The notes: generated by a model not told the origin, from the letters alone. Counted from the first letter of the stretch, positions 14,327 through 23,368 are shown. The stretch is DNA of 64,000 nt from Streptantibioticus cattleyicolor NRRL 8057 = DSM 46488 (GCF_000240165.1 NC_017586.1:3472001-3536000); one strand, 5' to 3'. Made by a program: numbers and translations.

Positions 14327-15787
14327 TCACGCGGCCGAGTCGTTCGGCCGCCGCTGCGCGCCGCGGCGCACCCCCGCGCCGGCGGGGCGTCCCCGGCCGG
14401 CGCGGCCCCGGGGGTTCCGGGACGGCGACGCTGCGCGGCGGGGACGTTCCGCGGCGGGCCCGGTGATGACCACCGGGACCCCGGAGGGCGCCTGGGCACC
14501 GGTGATGCGGCTCAGCTCCGCCTCGCCCGAGCGGACCGGGGTGATGCGCGGGGTGATGCCGGCCGAAGCCATCAGCCGGGTCATGTCGCGGCGCTGACGG
14601 GGGGTGACCAGGGTGACGACGCTGCCGGACTCCCCGGCGCGGGCCGTACGGCCGCCCCGGTGCAGGTAGTCCTTGTGGTCGCTGGGCGGATCCACGTTGA
14701 CGACCAGGTCGAGGCTGTCGACGTGGATGCCGCGGGCGGCGACGTTGGTGGCCACCAGGACGGTGACGTGACCGTCCTTGAACTGCGCCAGGGTCCGGGT
14801 GCGTTGCGGCTGGGTCCGGCCGCCGTGCAGGGCCGCGGCGCGGACACCGCTGTTCAGCAGGTGCTTGGTCAGCCGGTCCACGGCGTGCTTGGTGTCCAGG
14901 AACATGATGACCCGGCCGTCCCGGGCCGCGATCTCCGTGGTCGTGCGGTCCTTGTCCGCGTCGTGCACATGGAGCACGTGGTGTTCCATCGTGGTGACGG
15001 CACCGGCCGACGGGTCGACGGAGTGGACCACCGGGTCGGTCAGGTAGCGGCGGACCAGCAGGTCGACGTTGCGGTCCAGGGTGGCCGAGAACAACAACCG
15101 CTGGCCGTCCGGGCGCACCTGGGCGAGCAGGGCGGTGACCTGGGGCATGAAGCCCATGTCGGTCATCTGGTCGGCCTCGTCGAGAACCGTGGTGGCGACG
15201 TCGGCGAGCAGGCAGTCGCCCCGGTCGATGAGGTCCTTGAGGCGGCCGGGCGTCGCGACGACCACCTCCGCGCCGCTCCGCAGCGCGCCGGCCTGCCTGC
15301 CGATGGACATCCCGCCGACGACGGTGGCGAGCCGCAGGCGCACGGAACGGGCGTACGGCGCCAGCGCGTCGGTGACCTGCTGGGCCAGCTCACGGGTGGG
15401 GACGAGGATCAGCGCCAGCGGCCGGCGGGGCTCGGCACGCCGTCCGGCGGTACGGGCCAGTACGGCGAGGCCGAAGGCGAGGGTCTTGCCCGACCCGGTG
15501 CGGCCCCGGCCGAGCACATCCCGTCCGGCCAGGGCGTTCGGCAAGGTCGCCGCCTGGATCGGGAACGGAACGGCCACCCCTTCATGGCCGAGCGTGGCCA
15601 GCAACGGGGCCGGCATGGCCAGATCGGCGAACGACTCGACAGCGGGCAGCGCGGGCGTGACCGTCTTCGGCAGGGCGAACTCGCCCCGCCCCGGCGGCCG
15701 GTTTCCGTGACCGGCGGAACGGCGCGGAACGCTGGAACGGTCGTACGCGCCATTGCCGCGGGCGCGGGTGGTACGGGTGCGGTTCAT
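14327..15787 (-). CDS. DEAD-box ATP-dependent RNA helicase
   Basis: The protein has 486 residues from ATG 15787, preceded by AAGGAAGG. All helicase motifs are present: Q motif region (PFPIQAATLP), Walker A GRTGSGKT, PTRELAQQ, ATPGR, DEAD in LDEADQM, SAT, and in the second RecA domain ATNVAARGI and HRGGRTAR. The N- and C-terminal tails are Arg/Gly-rich (GRAGRGRPAGAGVRRG), typical of RNA chaperone helicases that work on ribosomal or cold-structured mRNA. Its position between cspA and an SCO5918-like gene supports a cold-response role. Confidence 0.93.
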   Translation of the reverse strand: MNRTRTTRARGNGAYDRSSVPRRSAGHGNRPPGRGEFALPKTVTPALPAVESFADLAMPAPLLATLGHEGVAVPFPIQAATLPNALAGRDVLGRGRTGSGKTLAFGLAVLARTAGRRAEPRRPLALILVPTRELAQQVTDALAPYARSVRLRLATVVGGMSIGRQAGALRSGAEVVVATPGRLKDLIDRGDCLLADVATTVLDEADQMTDMGFMPQVTALLAQVRPDGQRLLFSATLDRNVDLLVRRYLTDPVVHSVDPSAGAVTTMEHHVLHVHDADKDRTTTEIAARDGRVIMFLDTKHAVDRLTKHLLNSGVRAAALHGGRTQPQRTRTLAQFKDGHVTVLVATNVAARGIHVDSLDLVVNVDPPSDHKDYLHRGGRTARAGESGSVVTLVTPRQRRDMTRLMASAGITPRITPVRSGEAELSRITGAQAPSGVPVVITGPAAERPRRAASPSRNPRGRAGRGRPAGAGVRRGAQRRPNDSAA

Positions 15788-15918
15788 GCGGAACCTTCCT
15801 TGATGCGGGCTCGATGCGGGCGCGTATCAAGGGATTTCCGCAGCGGAACGAGCGGCGCAGGGAATCGCGAGAAACGGGCCGGAAACGACGGGGCGGAATC
15901 GCCCCGGGAATGAAGCGA

Positions 15919-15952
15919 GCTGGGGCCCGCACCCCAAGGTGCGGGCCCCAGC
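15919..15952. terminator. Terminator of cspA
   Basis: GCTGGGGCCCGCACC at 15919-15933 pairs perfectly with 15938-15952 over a CCAA loop. It lies 28 nt past the cspA stop on the minus strand and upstream of the helicase gene. Confidence 0.85.
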
Positions 15953-15979
15953 TGCGACGTGCGTATCAGTGCCGGTGCG

Positions 15980-16183
15980 TCAGGCAGGCACGATGTTCTC
16001 GGCCGTCGGGCCCTTCTGGCCCTGCGCGATGTCGAACGACACCTTCTGGCCTTCCATCAGCTCGCGGAAGCCCTGGGCAGCGATGTTCGAGTAGTGCGCG
16101 AAGACGTCGGCGCCGCCGCCGTCCTGCTCGATGAAGCCGAAGCCCTTTTCCGCGTTGAACCACTTCACGGTGCCACTAGCCAT
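15980..16183 (-). CDS. cspA: Cold-shock protein, CspA family
   Basis: The protein has 67 residues from ATG 16183, with GAAGGAG 9 nt upstream. The OB-fold RNA-binding motifs RNP1 (KGFGFI) and RNP2 (VFAHYS, a variant of VFVHFS) and the start [20 protein letters not shown] are diagnostic. It acts as a nucleic-acid chaperone. A long leader of roughly 150 nt or more (16184 to about 16320) with a conserved-looking stretch (GACTCAGGGTTCGCACGGA) precedes it, as in other cold-shock mRNAs. Confidence 0.95.
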   Translation of the reverse strand: MASGTVKWFNAEKGFGFIEQDGGGADVFAHYSNIAAQGFRELMEGQKVSFDIAQGQKGPTAENIVPA

Positions 16184-16486
16184 GTCATTTCTCCTTCGGG
16201 AGGCGGTGTCGAGAATTCGCTCCGTGCGAACCCTGAGTCGCCGTGATGATTACCCCGTCGGGAATGAACCTTCTGGCAACCACACCTGCAACTGACATCG
16301 ACAGTAGCACGCTACGCTCGCCCCTGCACGGTCGGTAATTACACTCCGGCCACCGGCCGAGAAATACTCGCCGCCGCCCCGGCTGAAATCTCATTCGGCG
16401 AGAACAGATATTGCTCCCTGTGGGTGTGGATTTTCGGTGGCGCGACCGTCTGTCCGGCGGCCGCGGCGGTCTGTAGCGTCGGGGTC

Positions 16487-17413
16487 ATGATCTCTGGTGA
16501 CGACGGGGCCCCGAGCGGTGCGGCGGAGTTCACTGCGGAGACGGCGGGGGAATCCTTGCACGAGGCGTGCCGGGGTGCGGGCCTCGACTGCGGGGGCGCG
16601 AAGCTGCTGCGTCTGGGGTCCAACGCCGTGTACCGGCTGGCATCGTCTCCCGCCATCGTCCGGGTGGCGCGCGATCCGGACAGCGCCGCCGGGATGGAAC
16701 GGGCGGTCCGGGTGGCGCGGTGGCTGGAGTCGGAGGGCTTCCCCGCCACGCGGGTTCTGCCCGGTGTCCGGCAGCCGGTGACCGCCGCCGGCCGGGTGGT
16801 CACCTTCTGGGAGAGCGCCCAGGACGCCGAGGAGTACGGCACCGTGAAGGAGCTGGCGGAGTTGCTGCGTCGGCTTCACCGGCTGGAGCAGCCGAAGTCC
16901 CTCGGGCTGCCGTACTTCGACCCTTTCGCCAAGGTGGGGACGTACTTCGCCGGGCTCGACGGAGTCGGTGACGAGAACCGCGCCTTCCTCGCCGAACGCG
17001 CGGCCGGGCTTGGCAAGGCATACGACCGGCTGGACTTCGTCCTCCCGTTCGGGCTGATCCACGGGGACGCCAACATAGGGAACCTGCTGCGCGACCGTGA
17101 CGGACAGGCGATCCTGATCGATCTGGACGGCTTCGCCGTCGCCCCGCGTGAGTGGGATCTGATCCTGACGGCGATGTACTACGACCGGTACGGCTGGCAC
17201 ACCCGCACCGAGTACGAGGCGTTCGTCCATCACTACGGCTTCGACGTGATGAACTGGCCCGGCTATCCCGTTCTCGCCGACCTGCGCGAATTGATGATGG
17301 TGCTCTGGATGGGGCAGCAGGTTTCCACGGACACCAAGTCGGCGGAGGAGTTCGCCAGGCGGGTTACCGCGTTGCGTACCGGTGGCAGCCGAAAGGACTG
17401 GCGGCCGTTCTGA
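16487..17413 (+). CDS. Aminoglycoside phosphotransferase (APH)-fold kinase
   Basis: The protein has 308 residues from ATG 16487; a TAGCGT -10 box 7 nt ahead (16474-16479) makes it leaderless. Key features are the Brenner-like motif HGDANIGNLL (catalytic His192-Gly-Asp) and the metal-binding IDLDGFAVAPREWDL. The N-lobe lysine region is AIVRVARD. The family includes antibiotic, choline and homoserine kinases; the substrate cannot be told. The stop lies only 5 bases from the stop of the convergent XRE gene. Confidence 0.85.
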   Translation: MISGDDGAPSGAAEFTAETAGESLHEACRGAGLDCGGAKLLRLGSNAVYRLASSPAIVRVARDPDSAAGMERAVRVARWLESEGFPATRVLPGVRQPVTAAGRVVTFWESAQDAEEYGTVKELAELLRRLHRLEQPKSLGLPYFDPFAKVGTYFAGLDGVGDENRAFLAERAAGLGKAYDRLDFVLPFGLIHGDANIGNLLRDRDGQAILIDLDGFAVAPREWDLILTAMYYDRYGWHTRTEYEAFVHHYGFDVMNWPGYPVLADLRELMMVLWMGQQVSTDTKSAEEFARRVTALRTGGSRKDWRPF

Positions 17414-17418
17414 GCCGT

Positions 17419-18816
17419 CTAGCGCCGCATGCGCTTCTCGGTGGCGGCCCACAGCCGGTGGTCCGCCACCTGCTCGTGGAAGTCTCGGACAGCGGCGCAG
17501 TCGCCGACGGAATCGAGGTGGCCGCGGAACTCGGCGAGATACGCCACGCAGCGTGCCGACCGTAGCTGTTCGCCCAGGTCGAGGGCGTCCAGGGCCACGC
17601 GGCACGCTTCTTCGGGATCTTTGGCGTGCAGGTGGGCGTCGGCGAGCACCATGGTGGCGAAGAAGTCGCTGCGGACGTGGCTGCCGCTCATGGCGTTCTC
17701 GGCGTAGGCGACGGCCTGACGGGCGCTGCGCACGTCACGGAAGCAGTGGGCGGCTTCGGCGGCGAGTTCGGCCTCGTCGAAGTACGTGATCCACTCGGGT
17801 TCGTCGTCACTGTTGCGGCTCTCCAGGTGCTTGGCGGCCTGGGCGAGTGCCGCCTCGCATCCGCGCCGGTCTCCTGTACGGGCCAGGGCGCGGGCTTCCA
17901 TGGCGTGGAACTGTGCGCGAAGGGTCGGGGTGGCCACCCCCGAGATACCCATGAGCGCGGCGCGGGCCAGCGTCGCGGCGTGGACGAACTCGCCGACGAA
18001 GGTGGCCTGATGGCTCATGGCCGACAGGATGCTTCCGGCGAGGCGGCGGTCGTTGCCGTCCTGGGCGAACCGGAGGGCTTGGAGGAAGTACCGCTGCGCG
18101 AGTCCGTGGTGGCAGGCGTCGTAGGACATCCAGCCGGCCAGGAGCGTGCACTCGGCCACGGTCGAGAACAGGGCCCGGCCCACCGACTCCGTGTACGTCC
18201 CTTTGAGCAGCGGCGCCACGTCCTGGCTGAGGTACTGGATGACCGACTGCCGTGCGTGCTCTCCCCCGAACCGGTCGTCGAGCTGGGCGAACATGTCGCT
18301 GGTCGACTTGACCACGGTCACATCACCAAGGCCGACACGTGGTGCCTCGGGGCCCCGCGCGGAGGGGAAGGACGCTTCCGGGGCGACCAGCCAGCGCAGT
18401 GACGCCTCGCTCCAGGCGTGCTCGGACGGTCCGGCCTCAAGCAGTGGTTCGTAGCCGTTGAGGTCGGCCCGCCACAACCGGTCCACACCGGCGATCGCCG
18501 TATCCGGGCTTGCCGGATAGCTGGTGTCCAGCAGTGCCGCGTCCTGCCCGGTCAGGTGCTTCAACCCGAGCGCGGCAGCGGTGAGTCCGAACGCCTCGCA
18601 CAACAGCGGCCCGTAGAACTCCTCCGGTGCGCTGTGGCCGTTCTCCCAGCTCGCGATCCGGCGCTTCACGCTTGAATCGGCGGGCAGCGTCCGGCCGTGT
18701 CGTCCCGCGATGCGGCGCAGCTCGATGGCGAGCCTCGGCTGGCTCCAACCGCGTCTCTTGCGGGCGTCCCGTAGGAGGGTGCCGCACGACTGCGCGGGTT
18801 TCGTCGCGATCACCAT
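17419..18816 (-). CDS. XRE-family regulator with TPR domain
   Basis: The protein has 465 residues from ATG 18816; GTG 18864 is an alternative. The helix-turn-helix occupies about residues 10-65 (TLLRDARKRRGWSQPRLAIELRR, SVKRRIASWENG), followed by a large helical TPR region with repeated ALARTGDRRGCEAALAQA-like units. This is a common Streptomyces type (for example NsdA-like), often next to primase-polymerase-like and NUDIX genes, as seen here across the divergent 224-bp promoter region. It is probably a developmental or metabolic regulator; the ligand is unknown. Confidence 0.8.
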   Translation of the reverse strand: MVIATKPAQSCGTLLRDARKRRGWSQPRLAIELRRIAGRHGRTLPADSSVKRRIASWENGHSAPEEFYGPLLCEAFGLTAAALGLKHLTGQDAALLDTSYPASPDTAIAGVDRLWRADLNGYEPLLEAGPSEHAWSEASLRWLVAPEASFPSARGPEAPRVGLGDVTVVKSTSDMFAQLDDRFGGEHARQSVIQYLSQDVAPLLKGTYTESVGRALFSTVAECTLLAGWMSYDACHHGLAQRYFLQALRFAQDGNDRRLAGSILSAMSHQATFVGEFVHAATLARAALMGISGVATPTLRAQFHAMEARALARTGDRRGCEAALAQAAKHLESRNSDDEPEWITYFDEAELAAEAAHCFRDVRSARQAVAYAENAMSGSHVRSDFFATMVLADAHLHAKDPEEACRVALDALDLGEQLRSARCVAYLAEFRGHLDSVGDCAAVRDFHEQVADHRLWAATEKRMRR

Positions 18817-19040
18817 CCGGACCACCGCCCGTAGTGCCCTTACGGATCCGAATGTACCGATCACCGTGAGGAGTTGGCGGGGATTCGCTTCTGATCAGAT
18901 GCCGACGGGGGATGACGCGCCTGAGCGACGGTCGTCATCCCCCGTCATCTGTCGTCATCTGCCCAGGTCACAGGCGGGCGCTTGATTCTTGAAGCCCGAC
19001 GGCCGACCGGGCTGTCGGGCAGTCGAGCGAGAGGGACGAC

Positions 19041-19604
19041 ATGCACAGGATGACGAGGCGGGGCGTCCAGTGGCTGTCCGCCGCCGCCGACGACCCGGAG
19101 GCGTGCCGCGCATGCTGGGCGGACGATCCGCGCCTGCCGTACCCGCTGGCAACCGGCACGTTCTTCGACGTGGTGGTGATCGACCAGCGTCTCGGGATAG
19201 AGACGTTCGGTCAACTCGACCGGCACAAGATGCCGGTGGGGCCGGTCTTCATGGACTGGGGCGCCACGTGCGTGGGCTTCTTCCTGCCCCACCGGTCCCG
19301 CGAGCGATTCGCCCGCTTCCTGGCGCGCGAGACGGACGACCCGCCCGAATACCGGTACCTGGACGAGGGTTCCTCCGTGGTCGTGCCGGGCCCGATGCCC
19401 ATGCCGACAGACCGGCACCAGTGGCTTCGTGCCCCGATCGGACGACCGGAGGTCTCCCCGCTGCGCGCGGTCGCCCTGGCCGTGATGTCCGTGGCCGCCG
19501 CCGAGTTGATCGCCGCCGCCGACCGCTACGGCCGCGATCACCCCAACGTGGAAGCCGCCTACGCCGAGGAATGGAAGCGGGTGAACGGCCATGCACTCCG
19601 ATGA
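19041..19604 (+). CDS. Primase-polymerase-like (Prim-Pol N-terminal) protein
   Basis: The protein has 187 residues from ATG 19041, with GAGAGGG 6 nt upstream; ATG 19050 is also in frame. The pattern GVQWLSAAADDPEACRACW...LATGTFFDVVVIDQ and DRHQWLRAP resembles small Streptomyces proteins annotated as bifunctional DNA primase/polymerase N-terminal domains. The acidic D-x-D of the active enzymes is represented only weakly by DVVVID. It is far shorter than replicative PrimPols, so it may not be catalytic. It starts a tightly packed run with the next genes (14-bp overlap). Confidence 0.6.
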   Translation: MHRMTRRGVQWLSAAADDPEACRACWADDPRLPYPLATGTFFDVVVIDQRLGIETFGQLDRHKMPVGPVFMDWGATCVGFFLPHRSRERFARFLARETDDPPEYRYLDEGSSVVVPGPMPMPTDRHQWLRAPIGRPEVSPLRAVALAVMSVAAAELIAAADRYGRDHPNVEAAYAEEWKRVNGHALR

Positions 19605-19887
19605 CGCACCCAGCGACACGGCCCACTGGTCCCCGCTGGAAACCAATGAGTGGTACGCGGCCCGCAACGCCACCACGACCCTCCGGGACGTCCTGACCGC
19701 GGCCGGCATGGCACGCGAATTCCCCTGCCTGCGCGCCGAACTGAACGCCTTCGGGCAAGGGCTGATCGAACTGGGCCGGGTATCCCCATCGACCGCCGAA
19801 CGCCTGGCGGAACTGCTGCGCCGGGCAATTGCCTGCATCCGCGACCCGCATGACACGGCGGACGGCTGCGGCCGCACGACCGACTGA
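19591..19887 (+). CDS. Small hypothetical protein
   Basis: The protein has 98 residues from ATG 19591, overlapping the previous gene by 14 bases, so it is likely translated by coupling. It is helical and soluble (LRDVLTAAGMAREFPCLRAELN, TAERLAELLRRAIACI). No family is recognised with confidence. Similar small helical proteins are common between XRE/TPR regulator genes and NUDIX genes in Streptomyces. Confidence 0.6.
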   Translation: MHSDDAPSDTAHWSPLETNEWYAARNATTTLRDVLTAAGMAREFPCLRAELNAFGQGLIELGRVSPSTAERLAELLRRAIACIRDPHDTADGCGRTTD

Positions 19888-19910
19888 CGCAGGCACACGG
19901 GCTGAACAAC

Positions 19911-20099
19911 GTGACCGATCCACGCACTCCGATCCGGCGGGTGATTCACCAGCTCCACGACCTCCGCACGCTGCTGAACCCGCACCGCACCTACCTGCCC
20001 GTGCGCGACTACCTGGAGCGCTTCGACGAGGCCGTCAGGTTCAGAATGCTGTTGCTCGCCGACATCGTCACGTCGTCCCGGGGAGGTACGCCGGTATGA
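19911..20099 (+). CDS. Small hypothetical protein
   Basis: The protein has 62 residues from GTG 19911; no clear ribosome-binding site is present, so the start is uncertain. The sequence is helical (RRVIHQLHDLRTLLNPHRTYLPVRDYLERFDEAVRFRMLLLADIV). The stop overlaps the start of the NUDIX gene (ATGA), supporting real translation as part of this operon. Function is unknown. Confidence 0.45.
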   Translation: MTDPRTPIRRVIHQLHDLRTLLNPHRTYLPVRDYLERFDEAVRFRMLLLADIVTSSRGGTPV

Positions 20100-20608
20100 G
20101 GCCCACACCTGCCGATCCGGCCGCTCGGAACGCCTACCTCGCCGAGGGCAACGCGACGCAGGCACGCAAGCGCGTCGCCGCCGACGTCCTGCTGCGTGAT
20201 CCGAACGGTCGGGTGCTGCTGGTCAGACCGACGTACAAGCCCGGATGGGACCTGCCGGGCGGGATGGCCGAGGCCAACGAACCGCCGCATGACGCGGCGA
20301 CACGCGAGCTGAGGGAGGAGCTCGGCCTCGCCGTGACGCTCCGAGACGTGCTGGTCATCGACTGGGTCGCTCCCCATGGGCCCTGGGACGACCAGATCTC
20401 CTTCATCTTCGATGCCGGCACCCTCGGCGAGGACCAGGCAGCCGGCATACGACCGCGTGACGACGAAGTCGCCGAGGTGGCTTTCCTCTTCCCGGAACGA
20501 GCCGGTGAACTCCTGCCGTCACGGCTACGCGACCGCTTCCATGCCGCGTTGCGGGCCCTGGCGGACGGACGCCCGAGGTACCTGCACGATGCGCAGCCGA
20601 TCCGGTGA
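20096..20608 (+). CDS. NUDIX hydrolase
   Basis: The protein has 170 residues from ATG 20096, overlapping the upstream stop; GGGGAGG lies 8 nt before. The Nudix box GX5EX7REUXEEXGU is complete (GGMAEANEPPHDAATRELREELG). It hydrolyses nucleoside-diphosphate-linked compounds; the substrate cannot be predicted. The gene is last in the run that begins at 19041 and is followed by a hairpin shared with the convergent tRNA gene. Confidence 0.9.
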   Translation: MRPTPADPAARNAYLAEGNATQARKRVAADVLLRDPNGRVLLVRPTYKPGWDLPGGMAEANEPPHDAATRELREELGLAVTLRDVLVIDWVAPHGPWDDQISFIFDAGTLGEDQAAGIRPRDDEVAEVAFLFPERAGELLPSRLRDRFHAALRALADGRPRYLHDAQPIR

Positions 20609-20644
20609 GCCCGGCCTGACGCCCAACGTGGCCAGACAACACAC

Positions 20645-20671
20645 AAGGCCCAGGTCAACGACCTGGGCCTT
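20645..20671. terminator. Shared terminator of the NUDIX operon and tRNA-Gly
   Basis: AAGGCCCAGGT at 20645-20655 pairs with 20661-20671 over a CAACG loop. It lies 37 nt after the NUDIX stop and 6 nt past the encoded CCA of the leftward tRNA gene. Confidence 0.8.
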
Positions 20672-20679
20672 CGCTATGG

Positions 20680-20750
20680 AGCGGGTGACGGGAATCGAAC
20701 CCGCGCTCTGAGCTTGGGAAGCTCATGTTCTACCATTAAACTACACCCGC
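20680..20750 (-). tRNA. tRNA-Gly(CCC)
   Basis: The minus strand folds into a complete 71-nt cloverleaf: acceptor GCGGGTG/CACCCGC, D stem GTTT/GAAC, anticodon stem TGAGC/GCTCA with loop TTCCCAA (anticodon CCC), and T arm GCGGG-TTCGATT-CCCGT. The discriminator is T and CCA is encoded at 20677-20679. Confidence 0.95.
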
Positions 20751-21011
20751 GGAATCGACGACGCCCCTGGAGGCGTCGCGTTGTCGCTCACTGTACCTCA
20801 TGCGGAGCCCCCGGTGCATGCGCCGGGGGCGTTGGTGTGGGTGGGGGAAGGGCGGGGCGGGAGGGGGGTGTTGGGGGTGGTGGGGCGTACGGTGGGGGAC
20901 GCGCCTTCCGGGGTCCGTGAGGGTGGTGTGGATCATCCCCTAATGTGGCTTTTGTCGTTGACGTGGATGGGTGGTCGACGACGGACCTCGTGGGCGGAGA
21001 GAAGGGGAGCG

Positions 21012-21185
21012 ATGGAGCGCACCGTCGTTCGTTGTGCCGATGGGCATCTGTTCAGCACCACTGTGTTCCCGTTGCAGCGGTTGGGCGCCGAGCGGCTCGG
21101 GCCCGGGCGGTTGATCCGGTGCCCGCGTTGCGCGCGGCTGCGGCATGCCGTGCCGGTCCAGGGGGCCGGGCAGGCGCACGGGTAG
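21012..21185 (+). CDS. Small zinc-ribbon-like protein
   Basis: The protein has 57 residues from ATG 21012, with a strong GAAGGGGAG site ahead. It contains a CxxCA knuckle (RCPRCARLRHAVPV) and an upstream CADGH, which could together bind one zinc ion. Short proteins of this form are conserved upstream of dcd in Streptomyces by my recollection. Function is unknown. The 261 bases between the tRNA gene and this start hold a G-rich run but no feature that can be named. Confidence 0.6.
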   Translation: MERTVVRCADGHLFSTTVFPLQRLGAERLGPGRLIRCPRCARLRHAVPVQGAGQAHG

Positions 21186-21266
21186 CGAGGAGTGCGGAAG
21201 GGCGCGGGTGCCGTCCCGGGATCGGGGCGGGCCCGCGGTTCCCGTCGCGCCACGTATCCTCGACAC

Positions 21267-21842
21267 GTGCTTCTCTCTGACAAGGACATCCGGGCCGAGA
21301 TCGATTCCGGGCGGGTCAGGATCGACCCGTTCGACGAGTCGATGATCCAGCCGTCCAGCATCGACGTGCGACTCGACCGCTTCTTCCGGGTGTTCGAGAA
21401 CCACCGTTACCCCCACATCGACCCCGCCGTCGAGCAGCCCGATCTGACGCGGCTGGTCGAGCCGGACGGGGACGACGCGTTCATCCTGCACCCGGGCGAG
21501 TTCGTGCTCGCCTCCACCTACGAGGTGATCTCGCTCCCCGAGGACGTGGCCTCGCGACTGGAGGGCAAGAGCTCGCTGGGCCGGCTCGGGCTGCTGACCC
21601 ACTCGACGGCCGGCTTCATCGACCCCGGGTTCTCCGGACACGTCACGCTGGAGCTGTCCAACGTGGCCACCCTGCCGATCAAGCTGTGGCCCGGGATGAA
21701 GATCGGGCAGCTGTGCCTGTTCCGGCTGACCTCGGCGGCCGAGTTCCCGTACGGCTCCGGGCGGTACGGCTCCCGCTACCAGGGGCAGCGCGGGCCGACG
21801 CCGTCCCGTTCCTACCTCAACTTCCACCGCACCGAGGTGTGA
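21267..21842 (+). CDS. dcd: dCTP deaminase
   Basis: The protein has 191 residues from GTG 21267, close to the 193 of E. coli Dcd; TATCCT 6 nt ahead (21255-21260) shows a leaderless gene. Family motifs are intact: [31 protein letters not shown] and GHVTLELSN with the catalytic Glu. It deaminates dCTP to dUTP, supplying dUMP for thymidylate synthesis. Confidence 0.95.
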   Translation: MLLSDKDIRAEIDSGRVRIDPFDESMIQPSSIDVRLDRFFRVFENHRYPHIDPAVEQPDLTRLVEPDGDDAFILHPGEFVLASTYEVISLPEDVASRLEGKSSLGRLGLLTHSTAGFIDPGFSGHVTLELSNVATLPIKLWPGMKIGQLCLFRLTSAAEFPYGSGRYGSRYQGQRGPTPSRSYLNFHRTEV

Positions 21843-21909
21843 CCCCGCGCGCCAGGGCCCCGCACCGAGGTCTTCGCACCACGTGACCGACAGGAACCAC
21901 CACACCGCC

Positions 21910-22416
21910 ATGACCACTGCCGCCGAAGACCGGGAAAACCTGACCTACCCCCTGTTCGGGCAGGCGGTGCGCGAGCTCGCGCAGACCGTCGCCGACGACG
22001 GGTTCGAACCGGACATCATCCTGTCCATCGCCCGTGGCGGCCTGTTCGTGGCCGGCGCGCTCGGCTACGCGCTGGACGTGAAGAACCTGCACGTGATGAA
22101 TGTCGAGTTCTACGCCGGGGTCGGGGAGACGCTCGACATGCCGGTGATGCTGCCGCCGGTGCCCAACGTGGTGGACCTCAGCGAGAAGAAGGTGCTGGTC
22201 GCCGACGACGTCGCCGACACCGGCAAGACGCTCAAGCTGGTGCACGACTTCTGCGCCGGGCACGTGGCCGACGTTCGGTGCGCGGTGATCTACGAGAAGC
22301 CGCAGTCGCTGGTGAAGTGCGAGTACGTCTGGAAGCGCACCGACCGGTGGATCAACTTCCCGTGGTCGGTCGAGCCGCCGGTGGTGCGCCGCGCGGGCCA
22401 GGTGCTCGACGCCTGA
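21910..22416 (+). CDS. Phosphoribosyltransferase
   Basis: The protein has 168 residues from ATG 21910 (GTG 21883 is an alternative; a GACAGGAACC element lies between the two). The PRPP-binding loop VLVADDVADTGKTL and the N-terminal ILSIARGGLFVAG are typical of type I phosphoribosyltransferases of the xanthine/guanine class. It lies just downstream of dcd, so a nucleobase-salvage role is reasonable. The gene ends at a 48-bp perfect palindrome. Confidence 0.88.
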   Translation: MTTAAEDRENLTYPLFGQAVRELAQTVADDGFEPDIILSIARGGLFVAGALGYALDVKNLHVMNVEFYAGVGETLDMPVMLPPVPNVVDLSEKKVLVADDVADTGKTLKLVHDFCAGHVADVRCAVIYEKPQSLVKCEYVWKRTDRWINFPWSVEPPVVRRAGQVLDA

Positions 22417-22433
22417 GCGGGGTCCCGCGGACC

Positions 22434-22481
22434 AACGCGGTGGGGCCGGGTCGGAGATCTCCGACCCGGCCCCACCGCGTT
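22434..22481. terminator. 48-bp perfect palindrome, bidirectional terminator
   Basis: Bases 22434-22457 (AACGCGGTGGGGCCGGG...) are followed without a loop by their exact reverse complement (22458-22481). It sits between the convergent phosphoribosyltransferase and Yip1 genes, 17 and 14 nt from the two stops. Confidence 0.85.
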
Positions 22482-22495
22482 CGCGGCACCGTCGC

Positions 22496-23368
22496 CTACA
22501 GCACCGGCAGCTTGAAGAGCACCAGCAGCGCCACCAGTTGAACCGAGGCCGCGCCCAGTGCCTTGGGCCACGGCAGGTCGTGCGACCGGCTGACCATCGA
22601 GGTCAGCAGCGCGCCGCAGGCCAGCCAGGTGAGCCAGCCGAGGACCTGGACGAAGCCGTTGGCACCGCCGAGGAAGACGGCGAACACCAGCCGCGGGGCG
22701 TCGGTGAGCGAGGTGATCAGCATGGCCAGCCCGATGGTGGGCGCCCAGCCGCCGTCACCGCCGAACTGGCGGGCCAGCGCGTGCGTGACCGCACCGGTCA
22801 TCAACGCGCTCATCACCACGGCGACCGCGGTGATCACCACCCACGGGATGCTGTTGGAGAACGCCGAGTCGAGCACGTCCTTGCGGGCGCTGTCGAAGCC
22901 GAAGACGGCCAGCATCCCGTAGACGAACGTGACGATCAGCGCCGGGCCCCACATCTGGTGGTCGCGCATCTGCCAGAAGGTGCGCCCCGGGCGCAGCACG
23001 ATGCCGGCCAGCAGCTCCCGCCAGCGCAGCCTGGGGCCGGCCGGCGGGGCGCTGGTCTGGCCCGCGCGGTAGGTGGCCACCTGGCCGTCGTCGTACCCGG
23101 GGCCGTGGGCGTCCCCGTACCCCGCCGGCGGGTAGCCGGGGGCCTCGTCGACGGCGAAGGTACGGGTGTGGCCCGCGGCGTCGTCGTAGCGGGGATCGCG
23201 GCCGTAGCCGGCGGGGGCGCCGAAGTACTCCGGCTCGCCGACCGGGCCTGGCGGCGGCATGACGGGCGCGGCAGGGCGCTGCCCGGGGTACGGCGGCTGC
23301 CCGCCGTCGTTCTGCTGCGCGGAACGTCCGCCTGCGGCGCGTCCGCGTCCGATCCTGAATCCAGCCAC
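22496..23368 (-). CDS. Yip1-family membrane protein
   Basis: The protein has 290 residues from GTG 23368. The first 115 are a disordered Gly/Pro/Tyr-rich cytoplasmic tail (PPYPGQRPAAP, GYPPAGYGDAHGPGYDD). A WRELLAGIVLRPGRTFWQMRDH motif precedes five TM helices (about residues 140-290), the usual bacterial Yip1 layout. It probably sits in the cytoplasmic membrane; the role is unknown. It is convergent with the phosphoribosyltransferase gene. Confidence 0.8.
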   Translation of the reverse strand: MAGFRIGRGRAAGGRSAQQNDGGQPPYPGQRPAAPVMPPPGPVGEPEYFGAPAGYGRDPRYDDAAGHTRTFAVDEAPGYPPAGYGDAHGPGYDDGQVATYRAGQTSAPPAGPRLRWRELLAGIVLRPGRTFWQMRDHQMWGPALIVTFVYGMLAVFGFDSARKDVLDSAFSNSIPWVVITAVAVVMSALMTGAVTHALARQFGGDGGWAPTIGLAMLITSLTDAPRLVFAVFLGGANGFVQVLGWLTWLACGALLTSMVSRSHDLPWPKALGAASVQLVALLVLFKLPVL

